From: DATACQ01 sp036555515
Lineage (GTDB): Bacteria > Desulfobacterota > Binatia > UBA9968
Assembly (NCBI GenBank): GCA_036555515.1
Contig: DATBLC010000356.1
Location: 1 to 53,724, forward strand
Length of the DNA stretch: 53,724 bases
Reading direction: 5' to 3'
Shown here: one piece after another, positions 8,415 through 17,561 of the stretch
How positions within the stretch are numbered: the first letter of the stretch is position 1
Layout of the letters: each line of letters begins with the position of its first letter
Position numbers and translations under genes: made by a program
Notes under the pieces: model-generated
Databases searched by the model: none
Told to the model about the DNA's origin: nothing
Seen by the model: the letters and a program-made list of their open reading frames with translations, nothing else

Positions 8415-9344
8415 TTACTTTTTCGGTTTCACGATACGTACTTTGAATCGTTGCGGTTTCTGCTCCAGCACTTTGATCTCCGGCGGCAAGTTGAAGGTCA
8501 ACGGCAGGGAATGCTCGCCCGCCGCCAATCCGTCGAGATCAAGGAACACCTGGCCAGCACCGACTTCCAACTTTTCCAACTCGTCGCCCGGCCCAGTCAG
8601 ACGCAAGTCGACTGACTTGGGATTTATACTATACTCTCCGCCGCTGTTTTTTGCGTGCACTTCCACGGCGCGATACTCTCTCACGATCTGCGCCGCTTCC
8701 ACCGTCACGGCCGCTTCCACATGGTCCGGCGCGAAGGTCAGCGATTTCCCATCGGTCGCCAGCCGCAGCGTCCTTCTGACCACGCCACGCCGGGGCTCGA
8801 TTTCAATGGGCACGGTCTCCGCGAACGCCAAACCGCGCACGTCGTCGGCCGGTCCCAGCACCGCAACTTTTGGCGGGTTGACCGAGGTGGCGGCAATTTT
8901 AAACGCAGCGGGGAGCTTGCTGGCGAAGCGCACGGTCACCGGCAGCACTCTTCTAAGCACTGGCTCAATGCGGAGATTGATCACCGGCGGGGTGATGCGT
9001 GAAACTGTTACACCGCGCGGGATATTCAGGGTGTTGCTGCTAAGGGGAAAACTTCCCTGTCCCGGCTTTGCCGTGCTGAGATCCAAGCCGAGTTTTAACG
9101 TTTCCGCATCGAAGGTAGAAACTAATGTGCGCGGCCCCGATAACCGTAATACGACGAAGTCGACGCGGTGGTCCGTGACCATCAGGCCAGGCGGAACATT
9201 GCGGATTTCCACGGGCACTTCGATTGACCTCTCGATATCACGTTGTCCCGCAAGCCATAGACCCACAGCGATAATCAACGCCAGAACTTTGAGTCCCAGA
9301 TTGCTGCCGGCGAGGGCGACGATTTTCTCCCACAGAGCTTTCAT
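8415..9344 (-). CDS. cdaR: YbbR-domain protein, CdaA regulator (CdaR)
   Basis: Membrane-anchored partner of diadenylate cyclase. Of 309 residues, about 15-33 form one transmembrane helix (LGLKVLALIIAVGLWLAG) and the rest, predicted outside the membrane, consists of YbbR-type beta domains; repeating units begin near 38, 120, 205 and 240. The gene starts inside the end of cdaA (ATGA) and lies upstream of glmM, the classical cdaA-cdaR-glmM order. In Firmicutes CdaR modulates CdaA; that it does so here is inference. Four YbbR-like units in one protein is a normal number. Confidence 0.88.
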   Translation of the reverse strand: MKALWEKIVALAGSNLGLKVLALIIAVGLWLAGQRDIERSIEVPVEIRNVPPGLMVTDHRVDFVVLRLSGPRTLVSTFDAETLKLGLDLSTAKPGQGSFPLSSNTLNIPRGVTVSRITPPVINLRIEPVLRRVLPVTVRFASKLPAAFKIAATSVNPPKVAVLGPADDVRGLAFAETVPIEIEPRRGVVRRTLRLATDGKSLTFAPDHVEAAVTVEAAQIVREYRAVEVHAKNSGGEYSINPKSVDLRLTGPGDELEKLEVGAGQVFLDLDGLAAGEHSLPLTFNLPPEIKVLEQKPQRFKVRIVKPKK

Positions 9345-10099
9345 GAGCGAATCAAGTCGCGCAGCGCGGCGCGCAACCGCGCTTCGTCGAGATTCTCGGT
9401 CACGTTGCCGCCCACCACCAGCGCTACAGTTCCTTCCTGTTCCGATACCACCACAGCAACGGCGTCGGTCTCTTCGGTGACACCGAGAGCGGCGCGATGG
9501 CGCGTGCCCCAGGTCTTGCGCAGGCTAGGGTTAGTGCTCAACGGCAGAAGACAACGCACCGCCGTTACCCTGCCTTTTTGGATCACCAGCGCGCCATCAT
9601 GAATCGGCGAATGGGGCAGAAACACGCTGATGATCAACTCGCGGCTTACCCGGGCATCGAGGCGAGTGCCGATTTCCATGTATTCATTAAGCCCGACATC
9701 GCGCTCCAGCACCACCAAGCCACCGACTTTCTTTTCCGCCAGTGCCATCACCGCTTGAGCGACTTCGTCGATGAGATCTTCGCGCCGCTGGACCATGCGT
9801 TCCACCGCGCTGAATCGCGGCGCTGCTCCCACCTGGGTGAGGGCGCGCCGGATGTCGCTCTGAAAAATCACGACGATGACCAATATAATCGAACCGAGAA
9901 AGTTGTCGAGGATCCAGTTGAGCGTAAAAAGTTCCAATGCCCGCGACACCACGAACGCCAACATGATCACCGCCAAGCCCGTAACCATCTGCATGGCGCG
10001 GCTGCCGCGGAGAATTTGCAGCAGGCGATATACCAAGAACGTGATAATCCCGATATCGATGCCGTCCTGCCAGCGTAGTTGGCCGACGATCTCAGGCAT
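9341..10099 (-). CDS. cdaA: Membrane diadenylate cyclase CdaA
   Basis: Makes cyclic di-AMP from two ATP. I start at the ATG at 10099, one base after the folP stop, giving 252 residues; a longer open frame reaches back into folP and has no family character. Three hydrophobic segments lie at about 15-30, 37-56 and 66-80, then a DisA_N domain with PIHDGALVI (DGA 168-170) and GTRHRAALG (RHR 200-202), the two hallmark motifs of an active cyclase. It is linked to cdaR, glmM and folP, so signalling is tied to cell-wall precursor supply. The catalytic residues are all present. Confidence 0.93.
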   Translation of the reverse strand: MPEIVGQLRWQDGIDIGIITFLVYRLLQILRGSRAMQMVTGLAVIMLAFVVSRALELFTLNWILDNFLGSIILVIVVIFQSDIRRALTQVGAAPRFSAVERMVQRREDLIDEVAQAVMALAEKKVGGLVVLERDVGLNEYMEIGTRLDARVSRELIISVFLPHSPIHDGALVIQKGRVTAVRCLLPLSTNPSLRKTWGTRHRAALGVTEETDAVAVVVSEQEGTVALVVGGNVTENLDEARLRAALRDLIRS

Positions 10100-10100
10100 A

Positions 10101-11036
10101 TTAACGGCCCTCGGAAGCTGCCCGCCCGTAGCGGAGCGCATCCGTGAGGCGCACCGCACGCACCGTTTCTTTGACGTCATGCACCCGAACAATATTGGCG
10201 CCCCCGAGCACTGCAGCCACCGCCGCTGCAAGACTACCCTCGAGCCGATCCCCGGGGTCTAATCCGAGAATCTTTCCAATAAACGCCTTGCGCGATGCGC
10301 CGACCAACAGCGGCTGCCCCAACGCGGCGAGCGCCGGCAGGCCGTCGAGCAAGGCCAAGTTATGGTCCAGGGTTTTACCAAAGCCGATTCCCGGATCGAT
10401 GATTACCGCCTCGCGGCGGACGCCGCGATCCATCGCTTCATTCAATCGGGCGGCGAGAAAATCCCTGACCTCGTGCACGACGTCGTCGTAGTGCGGCTCG
10501 ATCTGCATAGTGCGCGGTGTTCCCTGCATATGCATCAGCACCACGGGCACTTGCTCTCGCGCGATAACGGATATCATCTCGGCATCGAAGCGGAGCGCAC
10601 TAATATCGTTGACGATATCGGCGCCGGCGTCCAGCGCGGATTGCGCAACCTTCGATTTATAAGTGTCGATGGAAAGCGGAACTTTAACTTCCCGGCGCAG
10701 CCCCCGCAGCACGGGCAAAACTCGCGCCAGTTCCTCATCCTCTGAGACAGGACGTGATCCCGGGCGCGTCGATTCGCCGCCGATATCGAGAATCTCCGCT
10801 CCAGATTCGACCATCGCCGCGCCGTCCGCGATCGCGCGCTTCGGGTCTTCACGCCGCCCGCCATCGTAAAACGAATCAGGAGTGATGTTTAGAATACCCA
10901 TGACGACAGTTCGGCGGGAAAAGCCGAGATTGCCATGCCGCGTCGATAAAAAACTGTGCTCTCCGGACGCGGCTTGCGTCGAGAATGTGAACCGTTCAGT
11001 CAACGGTCTCATCGGTTGTGAATTTTGATCGCCCAT
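10101..11036 (-). CDS. folP: Dihydropteroate synthase
   Basis: Joins 6-hydroxymethyl-dihydropterin pyrophosphate and p-aminobenzoate in folate synthesis; the sulfonamide target. The TIM-barrel signatures are clear: VVMGILNITPDSFYDGG near residue 45, GAEILDIGGESTRPGS near 78 and VVLMHMQGTPRTMQ near 165. The 311 residues include about 40 extra N-terminal residues before the barrel, and the C-terminus has the R-V-H-D motif (NIVRVHDV). The cdaA start follows one base after its stop. A start nearer residue 45 cannot be excluded. Confidence 0.95.
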   Translation of the reverse strand: MGDQNSQPMRPLTERFTFSTQAASGEHSFLSTRHGNLGFSRRTVVMGILNITPDSFYDGGRREDPKRAIADGAAMVESGAEILDIGGESTRPGSRPVSEDEELARVLPVLRGLRREVKVPLSIDTYKSKVAQSALDAGADIVNDISALRFDAEMISVIAREQVPVVLMHMQGTPRTMQIEPHYDDVVHEVRDFLAARLNEAMDRGVRREAVIIDPGIGFGKTLDHNLALLDGLPALAALGQPLLVGASRKAFIGKILGLDPGDRLEGSLAAAVAAVLGGANIVRVHDVKETVRAVRLTDALRYGRAASEGR

Positions 11037-11195
11037 GCCGATTCATCGGCCAATTCGAACGGTGAATTGTTGAAGGAAACAGGCTCGACGAACGCCGAAA
11101 TCTCGGCCGCCAAGAGCCACCCAGCTCCGTCAAAGGACAATGAGCTTGAAATGGCAAGGGAGGAGGCTGGGGGCCCGCCCGGGTGAGAAAAGTGT

Positions 11196-13034
11196 TTACG
11201 CCACCGCGGCGGCGGTCGACGGTGTCAGTGGCGTTCCGCCGTTCCCGCCGAACTCCCGTACGATGGCATCGATCTCCGAGCCATCAAGGACCTCTTTTTC
11301 CAGCAGCGACTCGGCGATCTTATGGAGGATCCCGAGGTTTTTCTTGAGCAAATCCTTGGCTCTCTGATAGCTATCCTGGATGATGCGCCGAATTTCTGCA
11401 TCGATTTCAATCGCCGTGTTCTCAGAATAATCGACCTTCTGCGTAAAATCCCGCCCCAGAAAAATCTCTTCCTCTTTCTTGCCAAAGGTCATGGGGCCAA
11501 GTTTTTCGCTCATGCCCCACTCGCAGACCATTCGATGGGCTAAATCAGTAGCCTTTTCAATATCGTTACCGGCCCCTGTGGTCATATGGTTCAGCACCAA
11601 CTCCTCGGCAACCCGACCGCCGAAAAGAATTGCGAGATTATTCAGCAAATAGTCTTTTTGATATGTGTGTTTTTCATCGATGGGCAGCTGCTGGGTAAGA
11701 CCCAGCGCCATGCCCCGCGGAATAATTGTAACTTTATGAACCGGATCCGCTCCCGGCAGGAGCTTTGCCACCAGCGCGTGGCCGGCTTCATGATAGGCAG
11801 TGACGCGCTTTTCCTCATCGCTGATGATCATGCTGCGCCGCTCGGCACCCATCATGACCTTGTCTTTGGCGACTTCGAAATCACCCATGTCGACTTTTTC
11901 TTTGTTACTCCGCGCCGCCAGCAAGGCCGCTTCGTTGACTAGGTTTTCCAGGTCGGCACCTGCGAACCCAGGCGTCGCGCGGGCGAGCACGGCGATATCC
12001 ACGTCTTCGGCAACCGGCACCTTTCGTGTGTGAACCTGCAATATGCCCTCGCGCCCTTTGACATCCGGACGCGGCACTACGACGCGCCGGTCAAAACGTC
12101 CTGGCCGCAGCAGCGCGGGGTCCAATACATCCGGCCGGTTGGTCGCCGCAATCAATATTACGCCTTCATTGGCCTCGAATCCGTCCATTTCCACGAGCAG
12201 CTGGTTCAGGGTCTGTTCCCGCTCGTCATGGCCGCCGCCAAGCCCGGCGCCGCGATGGCGCCCGACGGCGTCGATCTCGTCTATAAATATGATGCAGGGA
12301 GCGTTTTTCTTGCCTTGAACAAACAAGTCGCGGACGCGAGACGCGCCGACGCCGACGAACATCTCGACAAAGTCCGAACCGCTAATGCTAAAAAACGGCA
12401 CCCCAGCCTCGCCGGCGATCGCCCGCGCAAGCAATGTCTTGCCCGTACCCGGCGGTCCTACCAGCAGACAACCCTTGGGAATACGCCCGCCCAGCTTGGT
12501 GAACTTCTTGGGATCTTTTAGAAAAGCAATGATTTCCTGCAGATCGTCTTTGGCTTCGTCCGCACCGGCAACGTCGGCGAAGGTCACCCGATGCTGGTTT
12601 TCGGTGAGGAGCTTGGCGCGGCTCTTGCCAAAGGACATGGCTTTGCCGCCTCCCACCTGCATCTGGCGCATAAAAAAGATCCAGACGCCTATGAGAAGCA
12701 GCATCGGGAACCAATTCAGCAAAAGCACCATGTACCAGGGCGACTCGTCCTCCGGCTTCGCCGCGATCTTGACCTTTCGATCGCGCAGCGATTTGACCAG
12801 CTCCGGATCGTTCGGAGCGAAGGATCTAAAGCGCTCGCCACTCTTATACTTGCCCTGGATGTTTTGCCCCTGGATTACGACCTCCTGGACCTCTCCGCGT
12901 TCCACCGAGCCCATGAACTCGCTAAAAACGACCTCCGGCTCGCGCCCGTGCTGCTTGCTGAAAACGCTGAAGATAACCAGAAAAACCAGGAGGAGAACTA
13001 ACCAAAGTGCAATGTGTTTCGATGATTGGCTCAA
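11196..13034 (-). CDS. ftsH: ATP-dependent zinc metalloprotease FtsH (TTG start)
   Basis: Membrane AAA+ protease for quality control of membrane proteins and regulated turnover. The 612 residues comprise TM1 at about 7-25, a periplasmic domain to about 100, TM2 at 101-123, an AAA domain with Walker A GPPGTGKT (193-200), Walker B IIFIDEID (248-255) and the SRH region NRPDVLDPALLRPGR, then a zinc protease domain with HEAGH (415-419). The start codon is TTG at 13034, supported by GGAGG 6 bases upstream and by MSQSSKH.. matching the expected N-terminus. It lies between tilS and folP. All catalytic motifs are intact. Confidence 0.97.
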   Translation of the reverse strand: MSQSSKHIALWLVLLLVFLVIFSVFSKQHGREPEVVFSEFMGSVERGEVQEVVIQGQNIQGKYKSGERFRSFAPNDPELVKSLRDRKVKIAAKPEDESPWYMVLLLNWFPMLLLIGVWIFFMRQMQVGGGKAMSFGKSRAKLLTENQHRVTFADVAGADEAKDDLQEIIAFLKDPKKFTKLGGRIPKGCLLVGPPGTGKTLLARAIAGEAGVPFFSISGSDFVEMFVGVGASRVRDLFVQGKKNAPCIIFIDEIDAVGRHRGAGLGGGHDEREQTLNQLLVEMDGFEANEGVILIAATNRPDVLDPALLRPGRFDRRVVVPRPDVKGREGILQVHTRKVPVAEDVDIAVLARATPGFAGADLENLVNEAALLAARSNKEKVDMGDFEVAKDKVMMGAERRSMIISDEEKRVTAYHEAGHALVAKLLPGADPVHKVTIIPRGMALGLTQQLPIDEKHTYQKDYLLNNLAILFGGRVAEELVLNHMTTGAGNDIEKATDLAHRMVCEWGMSEKLGPMTFGKKEEEIFLGRDFTQKVDYSENTAIEIDAEIRRIIQDSYQRAKDLLKKNLGILHKIAESLLEKEVLDGSEIDAIVREFGGNGGTPLTPSTAAAVA

Positions 13035-13109
13035 CGAATTCCTCCGTGTACAAGAAACGAAAAAAAGTCTAACACACGCCTACTATTCGATCAATAACGC
13101 CTTGAGCTT

Positions 13110-14531
13110 TCACTGGGCGTTGCCAATCACTCGAATGCGCAGGATGTCCTTGGCACCCGGCCCGACTCGGCCAATCTCGCTTCGGCCAAAGCCGGGAAGC
13201 CAGAGAACCTCAGCGCCCATAACCAGAAGCGGCAACAGGGCGCGTGCCGGCAAAGGCGCTTTCTTTTCGATGAAAAGGTCCTTTACCTTTTTGTGCCCCG
13301 CCATGCCCAGCGGCCGGAACCGGTCTCCGCGGCGAAAGTTGCGCACCACCAATGGTTCGGTCAGGGCGGCACAGTCGAATACTGCCTCCCAGTGATCCTT
13401 GGGCAGTTCGGCCAGCGGACTCGAAATTCGCCGGCAGTCGATCATCATGCCCGCCTCACGCACCGCAAGCACGCCGTCCAAAACCATTGGGTACTCGTAG
13501 CAGCGCGGTCTCGACTCGCGCGCCGCCTTGACCAGCCGCAAGGTCTCATATTCCCGGGTTAACTCCAAACCGCCGGGAATCGATAGCCGGCCTTGCGGCG
13601 GGCCGGTGGAAATTAACCTTAGAAGCATTTCAATATGATCGAAGTCGAGGCCGTGGAGATGGCCACGAGCCTGCGCGATCCAGAGACGAAGCAACCGGCG
13701 CTGCATGGCTTTGGGTTGGCGCAAGAATCCATCGCGCCGCAGCCCTGAGTTGTCGCCAAGTTCTTCAAGCTTCCTTTGGGCTAGCATGTTCAGCAGCGTT
13801 TCCTCGTCGCGCAGCACCTCCGCCATTTGCGCCAACCGGGAAGGCACGCCCCGATCGATCCGTTCCTTCAGGCGAGGCAGCAATTCAAAGCGAATCCAGT
13901 TGCGCTGATAGGCAGTATCCTCATTGCTGCGATCGAGCCGGTATTCGAGACCTCTTTCATCGAGAAATCGCAACGACTCTTCTTTGGTAACATCCAGGAA
14001 TGGGCGGATGATTGTCAGCCCGTTGGACGATTCGGCACCGGCAAGATTAACCGCCTGGGTCGGCGCCATACCGCCAAGCCCCTTTAGCCCGGCGCCGCGA
14101 AGTAACCACATGAGCACCGTCTCAGCCTGATCGTCCTGTGTGTGCGCGGTGGCAATCTTGTTAAGGTTATGCCGCCGCGCAACTACGGCAAAAAATCGAT
14201 ACCGTTCGCGGCGCGCCAGCTCCTCTAAATTGCCCCGTCCGGCTTCAGATCTCAGGCGCGGCACGTTTACTTCTTTGATAAGGACCGGCAGCTTCATCCC
14301 TTCCGCAAGCTCGCGCACGAACCGCGCATCGACCTGTGCCTCTTGCCCGCGAATCCCATGCTCCAGATGCGCTACTTCAAGATGCAGCGCCAATTCCTCG
14401 CGCAATTCATAAAGGATGTGCAGCAGCGCCACCGAATCCGGCCCGCCGGAGACGGCGACAAGGACCCGGTCGTCCCGCTTAAGCAATCCGGATTTCAGAA
14501 TCGATTGCGTGATTCTCTGCTGGCGTGACAT
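13110..14531 (-). CDS. tilS: tRNA(Ile)-lysidine synthetase
   Basis: Adds lysine to C34 of the CAU-anticodon tRNA-Ile. Of 473 residues, the PP-loop SGGPDS lies at 28-33 in an N-terminal ATPase domain with HLEHGIRG near 56 and TAHTQDDQAETVLMW near 130, followed by a TilS-specific middle domain (about 260-330) and the C-terminal substrate-binding domain (about 385-470, with VRNFRRGDRFRPLGM and the KVKDLFIEKK stretch). Length and domain order are those of the full-length bacterial form. The ATG start has weak ribosome-site support. It is the first intact gene of the housekeeping run. Confidence 0.95.
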   Translation of the reverse strand: MSRQQRITQSILKSGLLKRDDRVLVAVSGGPDSVALLHILYELREELALHLEVAHLEHGIRGQEAQVDARFVRELAEGMKLPVLIKEVNVPRLRSEAGRGNLEELARRERYRFFAVVARRHNLNKIATAHTQDDQAETVLMWLLRGAGLKGLGGMAPTQAVNLAGAESSNGLTIIRPFLDVTKEESLRFLDERGLEYRLDRSNEDTAYQRNWIRFELLPRLKERIDRGVPSRLAQMAEVLRDEETLLNMLAQRKLEELGDNSGLRRDGFLRQPKAMQRRLLRLWIAQARGHLHGLDFDHIEMLLRLISTGPPQGRLSIPGGLELTREYETLRLVKAARESRPRCYEYPMVLDGVLAVREAGMMIDCRRISSPLAELPKDHWEAVFDCAALTEPLVVRNFRRGDRFRPLGMAGHKKVKDLFIEKKAPLPARALLPLLVMGAEVLWLPGFGRSEIGRVGPGAKDILRIRVIGNAQ

Positions 14532-14664
14532 CCGCGAAATGTCCTCAGCGAAAGTTTGCTAGTTTTACGGCGGCAAATCAACCAAGAAAACGACTTTGAA
14601 ACCGAGACAAATCAGAAAAATAGGGAAAATCGGCTGGCGATGTTTTTGCGGCCAACGGCGGGTG

Positions 14665-15291
14665 CTATTTCCCATCCCCCACCAAAACAAACGGCGCCCA
14701 GAAGTAAGGGTGCGAGGTAGAGATAGCGTCTTGTGGCGGAGATGCCGCTGGCGCGTGTCGCCGAGCTTGGCGATGCCGCCGACGCCCCTGCGCGCAGGCA
14801 CGTCACTTCTTCCGTTTCCCCGAATCATTTTTAATTGCGCCTGTCGGAGAGCCTCGACTTTCGTCATTGTCTTTTGGTTTTTGTAAAAGCCGCTCATGAG
14901 TTGAGCCGTCGAGTGATCGTCCACCTTCCACAAACTGGCGACAACGGAAGGTGTGTCGGCGCAAATGAATGCTCGCGTGAGACCGATCAGTTCGTCTCCG
15001 CTCGAAAGTTTTCCCAACCCCGTCTCACAGCCGCTCAAGACTACGAGGCTGGCATTGAGATTCATCCCAAAGAGTTCCTTGACTTCGAGCCTTCCATCCT
15101 CGGTGCCTAGGGACTGCGGATCTTGCCACAAGCGGGCAAGTTCGGTTAACAGCTGCAACCGCTCGAAATCGATCACGGCCGCTGCCGGCTTGCCCCGGTG
15201 AGTGATGATGACGCGCTCTCCCTCTTTGACCTCGGCCAGAAGTTTGAGAAATCGCTGTCTGGCCTCTCGTCGCAGTTAGAAAAATATCCAT
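14665..15291 (-). pseudogene. Remnant: Phd-type antitoxin start joined to CHAT-protease end
   Basis: Three frames carry pieces of protein-like sequence. ATG at 15291 opens MDIF, then the reading shifts to a frame giving LRREARQRFLKLLAEV, EGERVIITHRGKPAAAVIDF and LARLWQDPQSL, a good match to Phd/YefM antitoxins. The same frame runs on without break into GTEDGRLEVKELFGMNL, VVLSGCETGLG, VVASLWKVDD and VGGIAKLGDT, the C-terminal half of a CHAT caspase-like domain with its catalytic Cys but without the upstream His. Near 14749 the frame shifts again and ends with SHPYFWAPFVLVGDGK and a stop at 14665. I read this as a decayed chimera of two defence-related genes. A functional fusion is unlikely because at least two frameshifts are needed. 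Confidence 0.75.
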
Positions 15292-15413
15292 ATGCGCAGA
15301 TTAATGTACATTAGCTACGTTGCCGAGCGACCTTGTGATGCCTCTGTATGTAATACGATGATTAATATCGACACGGCCGAGATTGGTTGTAAGTTGTAAA
15401 GGGTCGTCCGCGA

Positions 15414-16550
15414 TCAAAATCTCAGTTTCCCCGCATACCCGGTCATTTCCACGTAACCCCGCCCCCCGATCGGTTGGTTTTTGGCCTTTCCCCGAATACT
15501 GACGACGCCCTCCCAGTAGGTCACCCGGGTGCTTCGGTTGGTGATTAATTCCTGATCTTGAAATGCCGGCAGTATTTCTAAGTCGATTTGCTCGGATGGG
15601 ATAGTTATTTGCCATTTCATCGGATAGTTAGCGCCGCTCTTGGGACTCTTCCAGAGCGCCGTCACGTCCACGCGGTAATCATTGAGGTTGAGATGCCGAG
15701 TCGACCCATCGGCTCTCACCAGCGTGCCGCTGGAATACGGATCCACCGATCCGTCTTTGCGGCGCATGAGATAAAACATCAATTCCGTCTGGTTATCGAG
15801 CTGAATGCTGAACCAATCCCAGCCGAGCTGTTCGGCAGTCAATTGATTGCTGCCGAATTCGTGGTCCATCCATGTCAGGCCGCGAACTTTTTCTGTTTTG
15901 CCGTTGATCGAAAGCTCGCCCTCCGCCTGCATGCGCGTCAGCGAATAATAATATGACGCGCGCCCCGCCCCCTCGGCTTTTTGACTGAGGCCGTTTTGGC
16001 CATGCAGCACGGGCGGCTTGAGAGAAGCCAAGCGTAGCAGCAATTTTGCTCCTCGGTCACTGATCTGAATGCGGTGATGGTTTGCATCCCCTTCGACTTT
16101 CCAATCTTCGTTCCAGACATAATAGCGATCCGTCGCCGCGCCGGCTCTATCCCCGTAACCGCGATTGATCCGTTCGCGGAAAAGAAACTTCTTGGCTGTC
16201 ACATCCGACAGGGCGAAGTGCGCCATATAAAGATCGGTGAAGAGGACCGGGTGTTCTTTCCGCTGTGGTTCTTGACGGTCACGCAGACCGAAACGAAAAA
16301 ACGTCACTTGATAACCGTAGCGCTCGCCGCTTTCGGTCTGCAAATGCCCCGTGTAGTACCACCACTCGGTCTTGAAGTCGGCATGAGAATAATGGTCGGC
16401 GGGGAAAGTAAGACTGCGTCCCGGCAGGGCGAGCTGATAGGTAAAACCACCCTCTCCATCCCCTCGCCCCGGCCGGGCGAGGGTTAAGACGAAGAGCAGC
16501 GCCCAAAAAAAGGTTATTAAGAATGTTTTTGCGCTTGTATGAGATTCCAT
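15414..16550 (-). CDS. Secreted CrtC/AttH-like lipocalin-fold protein
   Basis: A 378-residue protein from the ATG at 16550; an upstream in-frame start at 16616 would put 22 extra residues before the signal sequence. Residues about 8-29 are a hydrophobic signal peptide. The mature part has HADFKTEWWYYTGHL, YGYQVTFFRFGL, FTDLYMAHFALSDV and LTWMDHEFGSNQL, matching the hydroxyneurosporene-synthase/AttH family (COG5621), two lipocalin-like barrels. Members are annotated as secreted hydrolases or carotenoid 1,2-hydratases; without other carotenoid genes here, the reaction is unknown. It is divergent from the rhodanese gene, with a 38-base gap. Confidence 0.8.
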   Translation of the reverse strand: MESHTSAKTFLITFFWALLFVLTLARPGRGDGEGGFTYQLALPGRSLTFPADHYSHADFKTEWWYYTGHLQTESGERYGYQVTFFRFGLRDRQEPQRKEHPVLFTDLYMAHFALSDVTAKKFLFRERINRGYGDRAGAATDRYYVWNEDWKVEGDANHHRIQISDRGAKLLLRLASLKPPVLHGQNGLSQKAEGAGRASYYYSLTRMQAEGELSINGKTEKVRGLTWMDHEFGSNQLTAEQLGWDWFSIQLDNQTELMFYLMRRKDGSVDPYSSGTLVRADGSTRHLNLNDYRVDVTALWKSPKSGANYPMKWQITIPSEQIDLEILPAFQDQELITNRSTRVTYWEGVVSIRGKAKNQPIGGRGYVEMTGYAGKLRF

Positions 16551-16588
16551 ATTTGCAGGCGCATTTCTAATAATGCTATAGAGAGTCC

Positions 16589-17422
16589 ATGGTGAAACAA
16601 TACACGCGCGAAACACTGCTCACAACTCCAGAGGAGCTACAAAAGAAACTAGGCAACGCCGATCTTTGTATCATCGATACCCGTCCGGCGGAGGATTACG
16701 CACAGGGCCATATCCCCGGCGCGACCCATTTCGATCTATTCGGCTTGAGCCTGGTGGACACCCGCGACGCCCCGCTCAAAGCTTTTATGTACATGATCCA
16801 TCATGTCTTCGAATTACGCGGCGTGAGCGCGGACAAAGAAGTCGTATTTTACGAAAACAACTCCGGCATGCGCGCAGCGCGTGGCCTATGGTTTTTGGAA
16901 TATTACGGCCACTCAAACGCGAAAATGCTCGACGGCGGTATGAAAGCGTGGACTGCGGCCGGCTGCCCGGTGACCACGGAAGCGATTTCCCCGAAAGCCG
17001 CGTCATTGAAAATTAGCGAGCGCCGCGACGTGCTGGCTGTCGTCGATGACGTTCTTCTCTCGCTTAACAAAAAAGAATTCTCAATCTTAGACACCCGCAG
17101 CAGAGGCGAACACCTCGGCACCACCGTCCGCGCGGCGCGCGGCGGCGCCATACCCGGCTCGATCCACATCGAATGGACGGACAACTTGGACACCGGCGGC
17201 AAGTTCAAATCCGACGCCGAGCTGAAAGCGATGTACGACCAAGCCGGAATCACCTCCGATAAAGAAATTATCACCTACTGCCAGGGCGGTTACCGTGCGG
17301 CGCACAGCTATGTTGCGCTTCGCTTGTTGGGATTTCCCAGAGTCCGCAACTACATCGGCTCCTGGAAGGAATGGGGCGACCGCTCCGACTTGCCCATCGA
17401 AATACCGAAAGAGAAGAAGTGA
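16589..17422 (+). CDS. Tandem rhodanese sulfurtransferase
   Basis: Thiosulfate or 3-mercaptopyruvate sulfurtransferase, 277 residues. The N-terminal rhodanese domain (about 10-128) has DTRPAEDYAQGHIPGA but an Asn-Ser stretch (YENNSGMRAARG) where a catalytic Cys would be, so it is structural. The C-terminal domain (about 145-272) has RGGAIPGSIHIEW and the loop YCQGGYRA with catalytic Cys231. This inactive/active pair is normal for the TST/MST family. The loop CQGGYRA differs from both textbook loops, so donor specificity is open. It is read towards a binding-protein-like gene 139 bases downstream, separated by a GTTCAA repeat. Confidence 0.9.
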   Translation: MVKQYTRETLLTTPEELQKKLGNADLCIIDTRPAEDYAQGHIPGATHFDLFGLSLVDTRDAPLKAFMYMIHHVFELRGVSADKEVVFYENNSGMRAARGLWFLEYYGHSNAKMLDGGMKAWTAAGCPVTTEAISPKAASLKISERRDVLAVVDDVLLSLNKKEFSILDTRSRGEHLGTTVRAARGGAIPGSIHIEWTDNLDTGGKFKSDAELKAMYDQAGITSDKEIITYCQGGYRAAHSYVALRLLGFPRVRNYIGSWKEWGDRSDLPIEIPKEKK

Positions 17423-17444
17423 AGGTTGGAGTAATCTGGGGCCA

Positions 17445-17510
17445 TTCAAAACGTTCAACCGCTCCAATCGTTCAAACGGTTTCAACGGAGCGCGGCGGTT
17501 GAACGACTTG
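17445..17510. repeat. GTTCAA-type intergenic inverted repeat
   Basis: CGTTCAACCGC at 17452..17462 and GCGGTTGAACG at 17495..17505 pair perfectly over 11 bases; the loop contains another CGTTCAAACG unit. It lies between the rhodanese gene and the next plus-strand gene. Same family as 5928..5987. Confidence 0.75.
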
Positions 17511-17561
17511 GAATTGCATCACTGAGTTCGGCAAAGCAACCACAAATAAGGAGATATGATT

